From positions 62,001-126,000 of the forward strand of contig NZ_AUIC01000005.1 of the NCBI RefSeq assembly GCF_000423505.1: a stretch of 64,000 nt of DNA. Reading direction: 5' to 3'. Within the stretch, counting starts at the first letter, position 1, and the number at the start of each line of letters is the position of its first letter. Shown here piece after piece: positions 33,820 to 42,769 of the stretch. The notes under the pieces were generated by a model. That model was not told the DNA's origin and did not search any database. It was given only the letters and a program-made list of their open reading frames with translations. The position numbers were made by a program, and so were the translations under genes. Source of the DNA: Pseudoclavibacter soli DSM 23366 (lineage in GTDB: Bacteria > Actinomycetota > Actinomycetes > Actinomycetales > Microbacteriaceae).

Positions 33820-36185
33820 TGGCCGGCGGCGGGCGACGGAGTCGTCGACGGGGCGCTTGATGCGCTGGAGGAGCGGCCGCTGCTGAGCGTCACCGTGACG
33901 GTTGTGCCGAGCGGTGTCTCGGTGCCGGCTGCCGGGTCGGTAGAGACCACGGCTCCGGCGTCGACGGTGTCAGAGGCCACCTGATTGGGGCTGATGGCGA
34001 CGGCAAACCCGGTATCTTCCAGAGCGCTCTGTGCCTCTGACACTGACTGCCCAGTGACATCGGGGATTGCCACGGACTTCGTGGTCAGAGAGGTGTCATC
34101 GGCAGCGGGGAACGAGGCCGCGCCTGGGTAAGAGTCATGCACGTTTTTCTGGATGTCTTTGAACAGCTGAAAACGTACGTTCCAGCCAGCGGTGCCTTTG
34201 ATGTAGTAGTAGCGGAGATCAGACAGGGATGCGCCTGTGCCGTTGCCCACCCAAGTGGCCTGCACCGTGGTTGTCGTGTAACCCACCAGCCACGTGTGGT
34301 GGTAGTAATCGGTTGAACCGGTTTTGCCTGCAATGGCAGACCCATCGTTCGGGTTGCCTTGGGATGCAGTACCACCAGATGCGAACACCTGCGTCAATGC
34401 AGAGGTGGCTGTGCGTGCCACATCTGTGGTGACTGCCTGCGAGCACTGTGTGCCAGAGATCTGCCGCTCAGCGCCGGTGTTACCGTCGACCACGCGAAGA
34501 ATCGCAACGGGGCTGCAGTATGTGCCGTCGTTGGAGATGCCAGCGTAGGCGCCGGCCACCTGCAGCGGCGAGAGGTTGTTCGAACCGCCGATGATGCTGG
34601 CAGGCTGGTGGTCGAGCTCGTTGCCGTTTGCCTGTGTGGTGATGCCGAATGACTCGGCGGTATCGCGAATATCGCACAGGTCGAGCTGCTTGGCCATTGC
34701 CGCGAAGCCCGTGTTGATCGAGTGCTTTGTGGCATAACTCACGTCAAAGGAGGAGCCGAAACTCTCGGAGTTCTGGAGCTTCCACGTGCCGACCCAGCCG
34801 CCGTCTTTGCAGCGGTCTGGAAAGTCTTTTTGGTTCAGGGTCGTCACGGGCGCGCTGAGTTTCTCATTCAACGAGTGCCCGTTCTTCAACCAGTCGAGCA
34901 GAGTGAAGACCTTGTATACCGACCCGGGCTGGAACCCTTGCGAATCACCGGTGTCAGAGTTCGTGTTGTAGTTGACCGCGGTCTTGCTCAGGTCTGAGTC
35001 GTCGCTTGACGACTGTGAGAAGGTGCGGTTTTGCGCCATGGCGAGAATCTGCCCGGTGCCCACCTGCATGATGGTCGAGGCTGCACCGATCTTGTCGGTG
35101 CGGTTGATGTTCTTGTCGATGGCGGCCTGGGTCTCTTGCTGCAGGTTCAGGTCGATGGTGGTGTAGATCTGCAGTCCGCCGCGGCGCAGCAGCGCAATGC
35201 GGTCTTCGGCGGTCTCGCCATACGAGCTGTCGTTGCGGATCAGGTTGACCACATAGTCGCAGAAGTAGCTGGCGTCGTAGAGTGCGGCTTCACAGCCACG
35301 TGACTGCTGCGTGATGTGTGGAGTGATCGGTGTGTTGACCGCCTCCTGATAGGTGGCATCGTCGATGTAGCCGCGCTCGTTCATGCGCTGCAGCACGAGG
35401 TTGCGACGAGCCAGAGCGGCCTCGAGGTTGGCCTCGTCGTCGACTTTGTAGGCGTTGGGTGAGGGAAAGACGCTGACCAGCTGCGCAGCTTCGGGCAGTG
35501 TGAGATCGGCCGCGCTCTTGCCGTAGTAGTACTCGGCGGCCGCGCCGATGCCGTAGACGTTGCCGCCGAAGCTGGCAAAGTTCAGATAGCTGGTGAGTAT
35601 TTGGTCTTTGGTGTAGTTTTGCTCGAGACCAATTGCGTAGCGCATCTCGAGCAGCTTGCGGGTCGCAGTCTCGGCGCGAGCCTCAGCGATGGCGTCGTCG
35701 TCATCTTCCCACTCAGCAGCCTCGATGCGCAGGTTGCGCACCAGCTGCATAGTGATGGTCGAAGCGCCTGACTGAGTAGAACCGGCCGTCTGGTTTTGCA
35801 GCGCGGCGCGAGCGACGGCCTGGAAATCGACACCACCGTGTTCGTAGAAGCGCGGGTCTTCGATGGCGACCACGGCGTTCTTGACGATGTCGGGGATCTC
35901 CTCGGAAGTCAGCGGAATGCGGTTCTTCTCATAGAACGTCGCGAAGGCGACATCTTGGCCATCGACTTTGCCATAGAGCGTCGAGGGGCTCTGCAGCTCG
36001 ACATTGGCGAGCTCGGCGGGCAGTGTCTTAGCGATGTTCAGGGCATCGCCACCGAAGACGCTGATGGCGGCGAGCGCAGGAGCGGTCAGACCGGTGAGTG
36101 CGAGACCGAGGGCCAGAGTGGCGGCGATATAACGGACGATTGCGCGTCCTTTGGATTCGCGAAGGCCGGGATGCTGCGAGGACAT
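33816..36185 (-). CDS. Class A penicillin-binding protein with PASTA domain
   Basis: A bifunctional peptidoglycan synthase of 789 residues. An N-terminal membrane helix (about 17-40) precedes the GT51 domain with VAIEDPRFYEHGGVD (about 105) and ASTITMQLVRNLR. The transpeptidase has SVYK (about 421), SIN in KHSINTGFA, and KTG in IAGKTGSTD (about 620). A C-terminal PASTA domain (about 695-765) and a Ser/Pro tail lie outside the cell. TACGAT is 7 bases before the ATG at 36185, so this start is preferred over one at 36224. Confidence 0.93.
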   Translation of the reverse strand: MSSQHPGLRESKGRAIVRYIAATLALGLALTGLTAPALAAISVFGGDALNIAKTLPAELANVELQSPSTLYGKVDGQDVAFATFYEKNRIPLTSEEIPDIVKNAVVAIEDPRFYEHGGVDFQAVARAALQNQTAGSTQSGASTITMQLVRNLRIEAAEWEDDDDAIAEARAETATRKLLEMRYAIGLEQNYTKDQILTSYLNFASFGGNVYGIGAAAEYYYGKSAADLTLPEAAQLVSVFPSPNAYKVDDEANLEAALARRNLVLQRMNERGYIDDATYQEAVNTPITPHITQQSRGCEAALYDASYFCDYVVNLIRNDSSYGETAEDRIALLRRGGLQIYTTIDLNLQQETQAAIDKNINRTDKIGAASTIMQVGTGQILAMAQNRTFSQSSSDDSDLSKTAVNYNTNSDTGDSQGFQPGSVYKVFTLLDWLKNGHSLNEKLSAPVTTLNQKDFPDRCKDGGWVGTWKLQNSESFGSSFDVSYATKHSINTGFAAMAKQLDLCDIRDTAESFGITTQANGNELDHQPASIIGGSNNLSPLQVAGAYAGISNDGTYCSPVAILRVVDGNTGAERQISGTQCSQAVTTDVARTATSALTQVFASGGTASQGNPNDGSAIAGKTGSTDYYHHTWLVGYTTTTVQATWVGNGTGASLSDLRYYYIKGTAGWNVRFQLFKDIQKNVHDSYPGAASFPAADDTSLTTKSVAIPDVTGQSVSEAQSALEDTGFAVAISPNQVASDTVDAGAVVSTDPAAGTETPLGTTVTVTLSSGRSSSASSAPSTTPSPAAGQ

Positions 36186-36192
36186 AGAGTAG

Positions 36193-36198
36193 ATCGTA
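36193..36198 (-). promoter_or_regulatory. -10 box TACGAT for the penicillin-binding protein
   Basis: TACGAT on the minus strand lies 7 bases before the ATG at 36185, 42 bases from the divergent DUF4177 gene start. Confidence 0.5.
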
Positions 36199-36226
36199 CG
36201 CGATAAACCTATGAACGGAGCCACCT

Positions 36227-36379
36227 ATGCCGAAGTGGGAGTACCTCACCGCGCCGCTGCTGATTCACAACACTCAGGCCATTCTGAACAACTTCGGTTC
36301 AGAGGGCTGGGAGCTCGTCCAGGTCATTGAAGGCCCCACCGGCGGGCCCGTGGCCTACTTCAAGCGAGAGGCCGAGTGA
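36227..36379 (+). CDS. DUF4177-family small protein
   Basis: A 50-residue protein starting MPKWEYLTAPLLIHNTQAIL, with EGWELVQVIEGP and ending FKREAE. The W-E-Y start and GWELV core are the DUF4177 pattern. ACGGAG lies 6 bases before the ATG. The stop overlaps the RidA start (TGATG), so the two form an operon divergent from the penicillin-binding protein gene. Function is unknown. This gene is easily missed because it is so short. Confidence 0.85.
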   Translation: MPKWEYLTAPLLIHNTQAILNNFGSEGWELVQVIEGPTGGPVAYFKREAE

Positions 36380-36849
36380 TGAGCGAACAGGTACTTCCTT
36401 CAGCTCGCCTGCACGAGCTGGGCATCGAACTGCCACCCGTCGCTGTACCGGTGGCTGCATACACACCGGCGCTGCGGGTGGATGACCTGGTGCATACCTC
36501 GGGTCAGCTCCCGTTCGTCGACGGCGCGCTGGCACACACCGGCAAGGTCGGTGCAGAGGTGACTGCCGAGGTCGCCGCCGATCTCGCCCGCACGGCTGCC
36601 CTGAACGCAGTCGCTGCGGCTGCGGCTGCGGCCGGCGGCGTCGACCATATCGTGCGTGTGGTCAAAGTCGTTGGCTTTGTGGCCAGCGACCCGGCGTTCA
36701 CCGCGCAACCCGCGGTCATCAATGGCGCCAGCGAGGTGCTGCAGCAGATCTTCGGTGACGCCGGGGTGCACGCGCGCAGCGCGGTGGGCGTGGCTGTGCT
36801 GCCGCTCGACTCGCCGGTCGAGGTCGAGATCACGGTGCAGGTGGCTTAG
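36379..36849 (+). CDS. RidA-family (YjgF/UK114) protein
   Basis: A 156-residue member of the RidA family, which in its best-known form hydrolyses reactive enamine/imine intermediates made by PLP enzymes. It has VDDLVHTSGQLPFVDG, LARTAALNAVAAAAAAAG and VVKVVGFVASDPAF. The usual substrate arginine near the C-terminus is not obvious (HARSAVGVAVLPLDSPVEVE), so it may be a RidA paralogue rather than true RidA. An in-frame GTG three bases earlier is an alternative start. Confidence 0.83.
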   Translation: MSEQVLPSARLHELGIELPPVAVPVAAYTPALRVDDLVHTSGQLPFVDGALAHTGKVGAEVTAEVAADLARTAALNAVAAAAAAAGGVDHIVRVVKVVGFVASDPAFTAQPAVINGASEVLQQIFGDAGVHARSAVGVAVLPLDSPVEVEITVQVA

Positions 36850-36944
36850 CCCGCCGGTTATGCACAGGCTCAACGTGAGCCGAATCTGTACACAGGTGCC
36901 TGCTGTGGATGGTGCGACGAGCGCATCCGAGCAACGCTGGAGGC

Positions 36945-37892
36945 ATGCGCGAACATCCTGCATTCGGTGCCCTCGGGCCACTTCGATCACTGATTGAGCT
37001 GCCTGGCGTCACCGACGTGCTGGTCAACGGCCCCGACCAAATCTGGATCGATCGCGGGGCTGGCCTTGAGCCGGTTCCGCTGCGCCTGGGCGACCACCAA
37101 CGCCTGCGCACGCTGGCCATGGCGGTGATCAGTGCCGGCGGGCGTCACCTCGACGACGCCACGCCGTTCGTTGACGTGCGTCTGGGCGATCTGCGGGTGC
37201 ATGCGGTGTTGCCGCCGATCGCGGTGGCCGCGGTGCAGTTGTCGATCCGAGTGCCGCAGCCGGGGCTCACTCAGCTCACTCAGCTGGTGGCGGCGGGCAT
37301 GCTGCAGCCACAGCAGCACGAGATGCTCGCGCAGATGGTACATCGAGGCGACAACGTGCTGGTGAGTGGGCCGACCGGTGCTGGCAAGACCACTCTGCTG
37401 CGTGCAATGTTGGCCGAGGTGCCGCATGACCAGCGCATCCTCTGCGTTGAAGACGTCGCCGAGCTGGCGGTCGCGCACCCGCACGTGGTGCAGCTCGAGG
37501 CGAGGCAGCCCAACGCAGACGGGCGTGGCGGCATCGGTCTCGACCTACTGCTGCGACAGGCCCTGCGCATGCGGCCCGATCGCATTGTTGTGGGCGAGTG
37601 CCGTGGTGCTGAACTCACCCAGCTGATGTCGGCGCTCAATACCGGGCATCGCGGGGGCGCGGGCACCATTCATGCCAACTCTGTGCACGATGTGCCGGCT
37701 CGCCTCGAGGCGCTCGGGCTGCTCGGCGGGCTCTCTCCTGAGGCCCTGGCTCGTCAGGCAGCCAGCGCATTCAATGTGCTGCTGCACGTGGGGCGCACTT
37801 CGGGGCGTCGCAGGCTTGAACAACTCGGTCGCCTGAGACTCGATGAACGAGGTCGACTGCAGACTGAGCTGCTGGCGGGTACGGCCACGTGA
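36945..37892 (+). CDS. Tad/Flp pilus secretion ATPase (CpaF/TadA)
   Basis: A 315-residue secretion ATPase of the VirB11/CpaF family. It shows TDVLVNGPDQIWID, the Walker A in VSGPTGAGKTTLL (about 148), the Asp-box region CVEDVAEL, the His-box TGHRGGAGTIHANS and Walker B VVGECRGAELTQ. It lacks a long N-terminal domain, as in compact actinobacterial versions. The ATG at 36945 has GGAGG only two bases upstream, so the start is uncertain; an in-frame ATG at 36909 is the alternative. It is coupled to the next gene by GTGA. Confidence 0.9.
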   Translation: MREHPAFGALGPLRSLIELPGVTDVLVNGPDQIWIDRGAGLEPVPLRLGDHQRLRTLAMAVISAGGRHLDDATPFVDVRLGDLRVHAVLPPIAVAAVQLSIRVPQPGLTQLTQLVAAGMLQPQQHEMLAQMVHRGDNVLVSGPTGAGKTTLLRAMLAEVPHDQRILCVEDVAELAVAHPHVVQLEARQPNADGRGGIGLDLLLRQALRMRPDRIVVGECRGAELTQLMSALNTGHRGGAGTIHANSVHDVPARLEALGLLGGLSPEALARQAASAFNVLLHVGRTSGRRRLEQLGRLRLDERGRLQTELLAGTAT

Positions 37893-38854
37893 GCGCCGCG
37901 GCAGAGGTGGCGGGTGTTGCTCGGGCGGTCGCGGCGCTGGTCGATGCGGGGGTCAGCCCGATCGATGCCTTGCGCTTGGTGGGAGGCTCTGCAACAGAAC
38001 TTGTGCGTGCGCTCAGTGAACAGACTGTTGCGACTGCGCCTCGTCAGGGGGTGGCGCATGCCGCATTGGCCACTTCTGTCACGCTGCGCCATCGTCCGCT
38101 GCGCTTCGGGCGCAATCATTCAACGGAGCATATTCGCGCGGTTGAAGCGTGGGCGGCGCTCGCGGTGGTTTGGGGCGTCGCCGAGCAGACTGGGGCCCCT
38201 CTGGCCAGCGCGCTCAAGGCAGTGAGCAGCATGCTCGACCGGGTTGACCAAGCACGTCTCGAAGCCGAGGTGGTCTCTGCCGGGCCGACGAGCACCGCGC
38301 GAGTGCTGCAGATGCTGCCGCTGCTCGGCCTGGGGCTGTCAGTGCTCATGGGCGTCGATGCGCTCGGCGTGCTGCTCGGTACCCCGTTCGGGTGGGGGTG
38401 TCTGCTCGTGGGTGCCGGTCTGACACTCGGTGGTGCTCGGTGGCATCGGCGCATGCTGCGCAGACTGACCCAGACCGACCACTCTGACGGCTTGCTGCTG
38501 CTGTGCGTTGGCCTCGGCGTGCAGGCTGGCAGAGATCCAGCGTCGGCCTGCGCCGAGACAGACCGGTGGCTGATGCGCGTCGGAGCGCACGACGATCGTG
38601 ATGACGAGCGGCAGCGCCTCCAGCAGTTGATCGCACTTTGGCGGCGCTCGGGTGTGCCCATGCTCGACCTGCTTCGCGCTCAGTTCGACGAACTCGCGCA
38701 TGCTCGTCAGGCCCGTCTGCGAGTGCGCGCTGCTCAGCTCGAATCGCGCCTGCTATTGCCGCTTGGGTTGTGCTCGCTGCCGGCGTTCGTGGTGGTTGCC
38801 ATCCTGCCGATGATCGCCTCCATACTCTTCTCGACACTGGCCGGGCTGGGCTGA
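37889..38854 (+). CDS. Type II/IV secretion F-domain membrane protein (TadB/TadC-like, fused)
   Basis: A 321-residue membrane protein with two parts that resemble TadB and TadC. Hydrophobic segments lie at about 145-180 and 290-315, with a polar cytoplasmic region between them containing LLCVGLGVQAGRDPA and FDELAHARQARLR. TadB and TadC are normally separate; here one gene seems to cover both. It forms the inner-membrane platform for pilus assembly by the ATPase encoded upstream. A 143-base gap follows, in which I see only the Shine-Dalgarno of the next gene. Confidence 0.78.
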   Translation: MSAAAEVAGVARAVAALVDAGVSPIDALRLVGGSATELVRALSEQTVATAPRQGVAHAALATSVTLRHRPLRFGRNHSTEHIRAVEAWAALAVVWGVAEQTGAPLASALKAVSSMLDRVDQARLEAEVVSAGPTSTARVLQMLPLLGLGLSVLMGVDALGVLLGTPFGWGCLLVGAGLTLGGARWHRRMLRRLTQTDHSDGLLLLCVGLGVQAGRDPASACAETDRWLMRVGAHDDRDDERQRLQQLIALWRRSGVPMLDLLRAQFDELAHARQARLRVRAAQLESRLLLPLGLCSLPAFVVVAILPMIASILFSTLAGLG

Positions 38855-38997
38855 AGCGGCAACAGCCGTCGTCCACTGTTTCTGCACAGCACGAATTCGC
38901 GGCAGATCTATCCACAGGCGCCCGTATTCACTCGTGCTGGTTGCCAGCGAACGGCAGGCTGGTCACATTCCACAGATTCAGCAGCAGAGGAGCGAAC

Positions 38998-39273
38998 ATG
39001 CGACGTCTACCCTTTTCCCGACTCAACGCCCAAACTGAGGGGTCACACCCAGTGCCACCAGTGCCTAGCCACAGCAACGCCCGCACGCGGCCCGGGCTGC
39101 TGCGGCGTCTTCAGTTGTGGCGTAACGAGACTGGTGCCGCCACGGCAGAGTACGCAATCGCGCTGCTTGCTGCGGTGGGGTTCGCTGGGTTGCTCGTGGT
39201 CATCCTGCGCGGCGATGAAGTGCGCGAGATACTCACCAACCTCGTGCGCAATGCGCTTAACTCGGCACCGTGA
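38998..39273 (+). CDS. DUF4244 (Flp pilin-like) protein
   Basis: A 91-residue protein with a basic polar N-terminus, then NETGAATAEYAIALLAAVGFAG and one membrane helix (about 55-75). ETGAATAEYA is the DUF4244 pattern and resembles the processing site and helix of Flp pilins, so it is probably the pilus subunit. GAGGAG precedes the ATG. An upstream in-frame reading through the F-domain gene is not supported. Confidence 0.85.
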   Translation: MRRLPFSRLNAQTEGSHPVPPVPSHSNARTRPGLLRRLQLWRNETGAATAEYAIALLAAVGFAGLLVVILRGDEVREILTNLVRNALNSAP

Positions 39274-39592
39274 GGCGGGCTCGGCCACCGTCGAGCTTGC
39301 TGTGGTGCTGCCGATCATCGCCCTGTTTGTGGCGTTCATCGTGCAAGCCGGCGTGATTGCGGCACGCACCGCCGTCGCTGCCGAGGCAGCTGGCGCCACA
39401 GCACGCAGCCTGGCTCGGGGCGAGTCTGAGCAGCAGGCTCGTTCGCTCGCTGCGCGAGTGGCGCCAGGGTCTGCTCTGCAGATTGATTACGCATCAGACG
39501 TGGTCTGTGTGACCGCATCCGTGCGTGCCGTCTTTGGGCCGGTGCCTATCGATGTGCCGGCCCGGGTATGTGCACCGGCTGGTGGCCGATGA
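39251..39592 (+). CDS. TadE-like pilus assembly protein
   Basis: A 113-residue protein, MRLTRHREAGSATVELAVVL, with one N-terminal membrane helix (about 16-36) and an extracytoplasmic domain. SATVELAVVLP is the TadE/TadG signature. TadE proteins are pseudopilins of the Tad system. It overlaps the DUF4244 gene by 23 bases. The ATG at 39251 is the only in-frame start that keeps the signature near the N-terminus. Confidence 0.83.
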   Translation: MRLTRHREAGSATVELAVVLPIIALFVAFIVQAGVIAARTAVAAEAAGATARSLARGESEQQARSLAARVAPGSALQIDYASDVVCVTASVRAVFGPVPIDVPARVCAPAGGR

Positions 39593-39942
39593 CTCCCAAA
39601 TTGAGCGGTTGGCACACCAGCGATGGCAGCGTGGCGGTTGGCGTGGCGCTCGTCGCTGCCGCCGCTGCGCTGCTCATGGCTCTGGCCCTGATCGTTGTAG
39701 GGCTGCGGCAGCATGCGCTGCTGCGTGCCGCGGCTGACGCTGCGGCAGTGAGTGCGGCGGATGCCCGGCGCGGCATCACTGCCGGCGTGCCTTGCGACGT
39801 GGCGGCGCGCATCGCTCGGCTCAACGGGTTCGATGTGGCTGAGTGCACGGCCACCGAGCGGGGCATGTTGGTCGTTCTGCATCATGACAGCGTGTTCGGG
39901 TCGATGTCGGCCACGGCCCATGGCGGCCGACCAACCGGGTGA
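39589..39942 (+). CDS. TadE-like protein of the Rv3654c type
   Basis: A 117-residue protein with GSVAVGVALVAAAAALLMALALIV as an N-terminal membrane helix (about 13-36), then RAAADAAAVSAADARRG, the pattern of helicase/secretion-neighbourhood TadE-like proteins (mycobacterial Rv3654c). It is the last gene of the pilus cluster and overlaps the previous one by ATGA. It probably helps to assemble or anchor the pilus. Secretion and processing are inferred from homologues. Confidence 0.78.
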   Translation: MTPKLSGWHTSDGSVAVGVALVAAAAALLMALALIVVGLRQHALLRAAADAAAVSAADARRGITAGVPCDVAARIARLNGFDVAECTATERGMLVVLHHDSVFGSMSATAHGGRPTG

Positions 39943-39948
39943 CGTCGT

Positions 39949-39978
39949 TTGTCGTTCACACCGGCGCTACCCTATATT
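39949..39978 (+). promoter_or_regulatory. topA promoter (TTGTCG, 18 bp, TATATT)
   Basis: TTGTCG at 39949-39954, an 18-bp spacer and TATATT at 39973-39978, giving a transcript with a leader of about 60 bases. This contrasts with the leaderless genes in the window. Confidence 0.6.
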
Positions 39979-40045
39979 GAGGAATCGGCAGGCCTGAGTT
40001 GGCCGCACAACCACAGCAACCGCGAATTTGCGGGGTGAGGAACAC

Positions 40046-42769
40046 GTGGCACACACCAAGCGACTGGTCATCGTGGAGTCTCCGGCGAAGGCCAAGACCA
40101 TCGGCAAATACCTCGGCGAAGATTACACTGTGCTCGCCTCGGTCGGGCATGTGCGTGATCTGGTCGAGCCTAAGAACCTTCCGCCAGAGCTCAAGAAGGG
40201 CGCGCTCGGCAAATTCTCAGTCGACGTCGACAATGGTTTCGAGCCCTACTATGAGGTCTCCGCTTCAAAGAAGAAGACAGTCGCTGAACTCAAACGAGCG
40301 TTGAAAGACGCTGACGAGCTCTACCTCGCAACCGATGAAGATCGCGAGGGAGAGGCGATCGCCTGGCATCTGCTGCAAGTGCTCAAGCCCAAGGTGCCGG
40401 TTCGTCGCATGGTGTTCCACGAGATCACCGAAGAGGCGATCTCCAAGGCCAAAGAGCAGACTCGCGATCTGAACGTGGCGCTCGTCGACGCTCAAGAGAC
40501 CCGCCGCATCCTCGACCGACTCTACGGCTACGAGATCTCGCCGGTGCTGTGGCGAAAGGTGGGGCCGGGGCTGTCTGCCGGTCGTGTGCAGTCGGCGGCC
40601 ACGCGTTTGGTGGTCGATCGCGAGCGTGAGCGCATCGCCTTCCACTCAGCTGAATACTGGGACGTCACGGTCGAGGCGCAGACCAGCGCCGACGAGCCAA
40701 CCTTCGAGGCACGGCTGCAGTCCTTCGGCGGAGTGCGCATCGCCACCGGTCGTGACTTCAGCGACAAAGGCGAGCTCAAGAGCGCGGCTCACGTGGTCAC
40801 CTCAGAAGAGGCTCAGCAGCTCGCCAAGGCCCTCGAGTCGGCACGCCTCGAAGTCAGCAACGTCGAGTCTAAGCCGTATCGCCGCCGACCAGCGGCGCCG
40901 TTCACCACGTCGACGCTGCAGCAAGAGGCCGCACGCAAGCTGCGCTTCTCTGCCCGGCAGACCATGAGTGTCGCCCAAGGGCTGTACGAGAACGGTTACA
41001 TCACCTACATGCGAACCGACTCATCGAGTCTCTCGCACCAGGCGATCACCGCCGCCCGGGCTCAGGCCACCGAGCTCTATGGCGCACAGTCCGTGCCCGA
41101 GAAGCCGCGGGTCTACAGCAGCAAGTCGAAGAACGCGCAAGAGGCACATGAGGCGATCCGCCCCTCGGGCGACCATTTCCGGCTGCCGCGCGAGGTCGCA
41201 TCCAACCTGCGCGCAGACGAACTCAAGCTCTACGACCTGATCTGGAAGCGCACGGTCGCCTCACAGATGGCCGACGCCACGGGCTCTACGGCAACAGCCA
41301 CATTGGCTTACAAAGGCACGGCGCTGCAGGCCGAGTTCACCGCATCCGGCACGGTGATCACCTTCCGGGGCTTTCTCGACGCCTATGAAGAAGGCCGTGA
41401 TGCCACTCGTCACGATGACCACGACGAGCGCGCCAGCCAACGTGAGCACCGCCTGCCGCCGCTGACCGCAGGGCAGTTCGTGTCGGTGCTTGAGCGCGAA
41501 GCCAAACAGCACGAGACCCTGCCGCCGCCGCGCTACACGGAGGCCAGCTTGGTCAAAACGCTCGAAGAGCTCGGCATCGGGCGCCCCTCAACCTACGCTG
41601 CGATCATCTCGACGATCGTCGACCGTGGGTATGTCACGCCGAAGGGCCAGGCCCTGGTGCCCGGTTGGACCGCCTTCTCGGTGGTGCGCCTGCTCGAGCA
41701 GCACTTCGCCTCGCTGGTCGATTACGACTTCACGGCAGGCATGGAGAGCGACCTCGACCGCATCGCCGCCGGGCAGGAAGACCGCCGCCACTGGCTCAGC
41801 CAGTTCTACTTTGGCGAGGGCGACCATCCGGGGCTGCGCTCGGTGATCGACAACCTCGGCGAGATCGATGCGCGAGACATCAACTCAACGCACATCACCG
41901 ACACCATTACGTTGCGCATCGGCAAATACGGCCCGTACCTCGAGGTCGCCCAGCCCGACAGCGACGAGGTGCGTCGAGTGAATCTGCCCGAGGGGCTCGA
42001 ACCCGACGAACTGACCGCTGCGCGTGCGCAGGAGATCGTTGACGCGCCGGTGATCGGTGCCCGCGAGCTCGGTGAGAACCCCGACACCGGGCACACCGTC
42101 GTGGTCAAAGACGGCAGGTTTGGCCCCTATGTCACCGAGGTGCTGCCCGAGGGCGAAGAGTGGCCCAAGGGGGTCAAGCCGCCGACGGCATCACTGTTCA
42201 AGTCGATGCAGCCAGAGACCGTCGATCTGGCCACTGCGCTGCGACTGCTCAGTCTGCCTCGAGTGGTTGGCGACCTCGACGAGGTGCCGGTAGAGGCGCT
42301 CAACGGTCGCTATGGCCCGTATCTCAAACACGGCAAAGAGACACGTTCGCTGCCCGACGAAGATGCGATCTTCGCGATCACGCTCGACGAGGCCAAGCAG
42401 CTGCTCGCTCAACCGAAATACGGCGGTCGCCGTGCGGCTGCTCCTCCGTTGCGCAGCTTCGACAAGCCAGACCCGGTGAGTGAAGCGCCCATCGTGGTGA
42501 AATCTGGCCGCTTTGGGCCGTACGTCACCGATGGCACGGTCAATGCCACGGTGCCCAAGGCCGAAGACCCCGAGCAGCTGACGTACGAGCGTGCTGTCGA
42601 GCTGTTGGCGATCAAGCGCGAGAAGGGTCCGGCCAAGAAGAAGACCACGACCAAACGCGCCAGCACCGCAAAAAAGGCGACCGCAAAGAAGTCAACGGCG
42701 AAGAAGGCTCCGGCGAAGAAGCCTGCGGCGAAGAAGACCACGACCGCCAAGCCTGCCGACGGCGAGTGA
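40046..42769 (+). CDS. topA: DNA topoisomerase I
   Basis: A 907-residue type IA topoisomerase that relaxes negative supercoils. The Toprim domain has VIVESPAKAKTI and DEDREGEAIAWHL; the catalytic Tyr is in YITYMRTDSSS (about 321). Several repeated C-terminal domains carry FGPYV motifs (KDGRFGPYVTEV, LNGRYGPYLKHG, KSGRFGPYVTDG), and the last 50 residues are a Lys/Ala tail. The GTG at 40046 is chosen because GAGGA lies 5 bases upstream; a TTG at 40028 is the alternative. It overlaps tmk. Confidence 0.95.
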   Translation: MAHTKRLVIVESPAKAKTIGKYLGEDYTVLASVGHVRDLVEPKNLPPELKKGALGKFSVDVDNGFEPYYEVSASKKKTVAELKRALKDADELYLATDEDREGEAIAWHLLQVLKPKVPVRRMVFHEITEEAISKAKEQTRDLNVALVDAQETRRILDRLYGYEISPVLWRKVGPGLSAGRVQSAATRLVVDRERERIAFHSAEYWDVTVEAQTSADEPTFEARLQSFGGVRIATGRDFSDKGELKSAAHVVTSEEAQQLAKALESARLEVSNVESKPYRRRPAAPFTTSTLQQEAARKLRFSARQTMSVAQGLYENGYITYMRTDSSSLSHQAITAARAQATELYGAQSVPEKPRVYSSKSKNAQEAHEAIRPSGDHFRLPREVASNLRADELKLYDLIWKRTVASQMADATGSTATATLAYKGTALQAEFTASGTVITFRGFLDAYEEGRDATRHDDHDERASQREHRLPPLTAGQFVSVLEREAKQHETLPPPRYTEASLVKTLEELGIGRPSTYAAIISTIVDRGYVTPKGQALVPGWTAFSVVRLLEQHFASLVDYDFTAGMESDLDRIAAGQEDRRHWLSQFYFGEGDHPGLRSVIDNLGEIDARDINSTHITDTITLRIGKYGPYLEVAQPDSDEVRRVNLPEGLEPDELTAARAQEIVDAPVIGARELGENPDTGHTVVVKDGRFGPYVTEVLPEGEEWPKGVKPPTASLFKSMQPETVDLATALRLLSLPRVVGDLDEVPVEALNGRYGPYLKHGKETRSLPDEDAIFAITLDEAKQLLAQPKYGGRRAAAPPLRSFDKPDPVSEAPIVVKSGRFGPYVTDGTVNATVPKAEDPEQLTYERAVELLAIKREKGPAKKKTTTKRASTAKKATAKKSTAKKAPAKKPAAKKTTTAKPADGE

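Noticed and set aside
36858-36866. TTATGCACA, a match to the DnaA-box consensus, with CTATCCACA near 38912
   Set aside because: Single boxes 2 kb apart without a cluster, dnaA or dnaN; not an origin.
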